A DNA stretch of 64,000 nt from Halorussus salilacus. GTDB taxonomy: Archaea > Halobacteriota > Halobacteria > Halobacteriales > Haladaptataceae. Below, in pieces: positions 61,607-64,000 of the stretch (positions are counted from its first letter, which is position 1; each line of letters begins with the position of its first letter). The stretch spans positions 558,001 through 622,000 of the forward strand of contig NZ_CP099993.1 of NCBI RefSeq assembly GCF_024138125.1, in the 5' to 3' direction. The notes beneath the pieces were generated by a model, which worked only from the letters and a program-made list of their open reading frames with translations, searched no databases and had not been told where the DNA came from. The position numbers and the translations under genes are program-made.

Positions 61607-62434
61607 CTACTGCAACCGCTTCGTGGTCTCCACCAGTGGATGGCGGGCGTAGTCGACCACGTTCACGTCGTCGATGGTCTCTAGCCCCTCTTTGGCGGCT
61701 GTCTTCGCCATTCCGAGCTCGACCGATTCGTCGACTTCGATGACGTAGGCGTCCATCTCCTCGATGTCGAGGCGGTCGGCCGCCAGCGCCCGGTGGTGGC
61801 CGTCGGCCAGCAGGAGGTTCCCGCCGTCCCGGGCGTCGTGTTCGATGACCACCAGCGGTTCGGCCAGCCCGCGTTCGAGTTCGTAGGTCCGGCCCTCGAG
61901 CTCGTCGGCGTACACCTTCCCCTGCGTCGGGGTGAGGTCGTGGAGGGGGACCTCCCGGCGGGTCTGGGTGACCTCGGTGTCGTGGATGGATTCGAGGGTC
62001 CGCATCAGCTTGCCGACCTTCTCGGGGGTCGCGCGCTCTATCTGCGAGCGAATCACGTCGGTGTTCGAGATGATACCCACGAGGTTGCCCGCGTCGTCGA
62101 CCACGGGGAGCTTCTGGATGCCCGACCGGAGGATGACCCGGGCGGCGTCGTCGACCTTCATATCGGGGTGGGCGACGATGAGCTCCTGACTCATCACCTT
62201 GAAGATGGGCTCGTTGGGGTCGGCCAACAGCATGTCCCGGGCCGTGACGAACCCCTCGACGCGCCGCCCGTCGCAGACGGGAAAGCCGTTGTGCTCGTCG
62301 CTCTCGGCGATGCGACGCGACACCGCTTCGACGGTGTCGTCGGGCGACACCGTCGCCACGTCGCGGGTCATGTAGTCTTTGACCTTCGCGTTCCCGCTGG
62401 CGGTTCCGCCGTCGGACACTGCCGCCACGTCCAT
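61607..62434 (-). CDS. CBS-domain protein with ParB-like C-terminal domain
   Basis: A 275-residue protein. Two CBS repeats (about 20-75 and 85-140; second ends VVDDAGNLVGIISNTDVIRS) form a Bateman module that may bind adenine nucleotides. The C-terminal half (about 165-260) resembles a ParB/Srx-type domain: VPLHDLTPTQGKVYADELEG and LLLADGHHRALAADRLD. The GHHR motif matches the CTP/ATP loop of ParB-like enzymes, so it may hydrolyse or bind nucleotide. Start set at MDVAAVSDG; a longer frame adds nine codons. Confidence 0.85.
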   Translation of the reverse strand: MDVAAVSDGGTASGNAKVKDYMTRDVATVSPDDTVEAVSRRIAESDEHNGFPVCDGRRVEGFVTARDMLLADPNEPIFKVMSQELIVAHPDMKVDDAARVILRSGIQKLPVVDDAGNLVGIISNTDVIRSQIERATPEKVGKLMRTLESIHDTEVTQTRREVPLHDLTPTQGKVYADELEGRTYELERGLAEPLVVIEHDARDGGNLLLADGHHRALAADRLDIEEMDAYVIEVDESVELGMAKTAAKEGLETIDDVNVVDYARHPLVETTKRLQ

Positions 62435-62545
62435 GCACGCACGGACGGACCCCGTCCCCAAAAGGCTTCGCGGTCGGGCCCGGATTCGTCGGTCGGGGTC
62501 AGACTCGTCGAGCGCGAGGCGTCCCGCGCCGACCGGCGGCGGCCG

Positions 62546-64000
62546 TCAGTCCTCCGGTTCGGCCACCGGCGGGTCGAAGGAGGTCTCGCCGCCGGGCGCG
62601 TACTCACTGTCGGCGCTGGGAGCAGACTGGATCGTCTCGAAGAAGCGGTCGGTGACGACGTCGCTGACCACGTCGGCGAGCGACGACTCCTCCTCGGCTT
62701 CGACCTCGCCGAGCAGGCCCAGCGAGATTTGCGCGCCCGCCATGTCGGCGTGGCCGCCCGCGCTCCCGATCTGGCCGAACGCCGCCCGAAGGGTCTCGCC
62801 GAGGTCGACGTCGGTGCCCCGCGCCCGCGCGGAGACGTACACCGTGCCGTCCCTGAAGCCGTAGACCAGCGTGGTCGTGACCCGGTCCATGTTGAGCAGC
62901 TGGTCGGCCGCCTGCGCCAGCGCGTCGCGGTCCGACAGCGACCCCACGCACGAGGCCAGCACGGTGCCCTCGATGCGGCGGTTGCGGATGGCCCGGGCGA
63001 TGGTCTCGAAGGTGTCGGCGCTGACCGACGGGCTCTCGACTCGCTCCAGCATCGACACGTCGGCGCGGGGCAGGAGGTAGGAGGCCGCCTCGAAGTCGGC
63101 GGTCGAGACCTCCCGCGAGAAGTCCTTGGTGTCGACCCGGATGCCGTACAGCAGGCCGGTCGCCACGTCCTCGGTGAGGTCGATACCGAGGCGCTGGAGG
63201 TGCTCGGTCAGCAGGGTCGAGGTCGCGCCCACGTCGCTGCGGAGGTCGACGAACGTCGCCTCGACCGGTTCCTTGGGCGGGTGGTGGTCGACGACCACGT
63301 CGACAGGGGTGTCGGGGGGCAACTGGTCGTTGACGCCCGGCCGGGAGTGGTCGACGAGCGCGATGCCCGCGAACTCCGAGAGGTCTGCGCCCGCCTCGAA
63401 GTTCCGCAGGTCGATGTCGAGGAGGTTGACGAACGCCCGGTTCTCCTGGTGGGAGATGTCGCCGAAGTAGCAGGCCTCGGCCTCGACCCCGACCGCCTCG
63501 GCGACCCGCGAGAGCGCCACCGCGCTCGCGATGGCGTCGGGGTCGGGGTTGTCGTGCATGAACACCCCCAGCTTGCCGTCGATCCGCCGGAGGGTCCGGC
63601 GGAGGTTCGCGGTCCGGAACGCCGCCTCGCCGGTCGAGACCGACAGGGCCTTCTCGGCGAGCGCCCGCTTGGGGTCGACCACCTTCGACGCGAGTCGGGC
63701 CATCGCGTGCCTGTCCTCGTCGCTGGGGTCGTCGCCGACGAACGCGAGGATGTAGGCGTTCGGAAACAGGTCGGCCGCGAGTTCGGTCGCCCGGCGGTTG
63801 GCCGACGACTCGCCGCCCGCCACGACCACGACCTCCGGGTCGTCGGCCGCCTCGCCGACCACCTCGGGGTCGGTCGGGTCGGCCCGGCGCGCCGAGACCC
63901 CCTCGTCGCGCAGCGCGTCGACCCGATTCTCGCTCTCGTCGACTACCAGCAGGCTCCCGGGCGCGTCGGCTATCGCCTCGATGAGCGCCTGTCCGTCGGT
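62546..64000 (-). CDS. TrkA-N/DHH-DHHA1 phosphoesterase, N-terminal part cut off
   Basis: The 5-prime end lies beyond 64000 and the visible 484 codons are in one frame. The first part (about 100 residues) is an RCK/TrkA-N Rossmann region (TDGQALIEAIADAPGS, then SLLVVDESENRVDALRDE). The DHH domain follows (FMHDNPDPDAIASAVALSRV, ALVDHSRPG, VVVDHHPP), then DHHA1 with GSAGGHADMAGA. The phosphoesterase core acts on cyclic dinucleotides or short oligonucleotides in relatives. The nucleotide-binding Rossmann head suggests ligand-controlled activity. Confidence 0.9.
   Translation of the reverse strand, partial: TDGQALIEAIADAPGSLLVVDESENRVDALRDEGVSARRADPTDPEVVGEAADDPEVVVVAGGESSANRRATELAADLFPNAYILAFVGDDPSDEDRHAMARLASKVVDPKRALAEKALSVSTGEAAFRTANLRRTLRRIDGKLGVFMHDNPDPDAIASAVALSRVAEAVGVEAEACYFGDISHQENRAFVNLLDIDLRNFEAGADLSEFAGIALVDHSRPGVNDQLPPDTPVDVVVDHHPPKEPVEATFVDLRSDVGATSTLLTEHLQRLGIDLTEDVATGLLYGIRVDTKDFSREVSTADFEAASYLLPRADVSMLERVESPSVSADTFETIARAIRNRRIEGTVLASCVGSLSDRDALAQAADQLLNMDRVTTTLVYGFRDGTVYVSARARGTDVDLGETLRAAFGQIGSAGGHADMAGAQISLGLLGEVEAEEESSLADVVSDVVTDRFFETIQSAPSADSEYAPGGETSFDPPVAEPED

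Overview
The window is a high-GC, acidic-proteome stretch of a haloarchaeal chromosome (class Halobacteria; I cannot fix the genus). The evidence is a halocyanin/Rieske/split-cytochrome-b operon, a GGGP-synthase-family lipid enzyme, a phosphomevalonate decarboxylase, RNase P protein 4, an archaeal 7S RNA, Asp/Glu-rich proteins, and TATA boxes about 25-30 nt upstream of start codons, which implies many leaderless transcripts. There is no rRNA operon, no autonomous transposase and no CRISPR array.

Layout. 1-290: end of a purine phosphoribosyltransferase. 328-1456: AT-rich orphan membrane gene, a repeat-rich spacer and tRNA-Arg(CCT). 1470-6523: tatA, an HD protein, two GT4 glycosyltransferases, rnp4 and a CRM-domain protein, and a 4-TM protein. 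6938-7240: SRP RNA. 7284-15464: small membrane proteins, cysteine synthase, a HAD hydrolase, a CoA-binding protein, a RecA-fold ATPase, a GGGP-synthase-family protein with an extra C-terminal domain, and tRNA-Arg(TCG). 15664-21435: USP, SLC13 carrier, a broken mrp locus and an APC-USP transporter. 21495-25448: ABC operon whose middle gene fuses an ABC-2 permease to a PrsW-type protease. 25604-30074: TrkH, small proteins and an NDH-2-like enzyme. 30102-31890: mvaD, a 33-bp tandem array and an inverted pair of a dispersed repeat. 31891-33219: nth and a PNPOx-fold protein.

33271-39840: cytochrome bc locus (halocyanin, Rieske, cytochrome b in two pieces, several small membrane subunits). 39901-46408: NAD-kinase-like protein, acetyl-CoA synthetase, DUF420 protein and an ABC exporter. 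46482-48711: HTH regulator, palindromic operator, HNH endonuclease and 5-methylcytosine methyltransferase, which together look like a transferred restriction-modification module. 48769-55182: cytochrome oxidase genes (ctaA-ctaB fusion, coxB, coxC) interrupted by unrelated genes; coxA is absent. 55330-59666: lone E1-alpha, M28 peptidase and methylmalonyl-CoA mutase catalytic subunit. 59762-64000: ABC exporter, CBS/ParB-like protein, and a TrkA-N/DHH phosphoesterase cut by the right edge.

How the genes work together. The bc locus and the cox genes are two parts of the aerobic respiratory chain: the bc complex passes electrons to halocyanin and then to the oxidase, whose heme is made by the ctaA-ctaB product. 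GGGP-synthase-family protein and MvaD belong to archaeal isoprenoid lipid synthesis. TatA serves the twin-arginine precursors seen here (halocyanin, Rieske). Many genes end near perfect GC-rich inverted repeats that could be terminators. The least explained material is the repeat DNA around 31.2-31.8 kb with a relative at 10.2 kb, the restriction-modification-like locus, the chimeric mrp remnant, and the ABC/PrsW operon.
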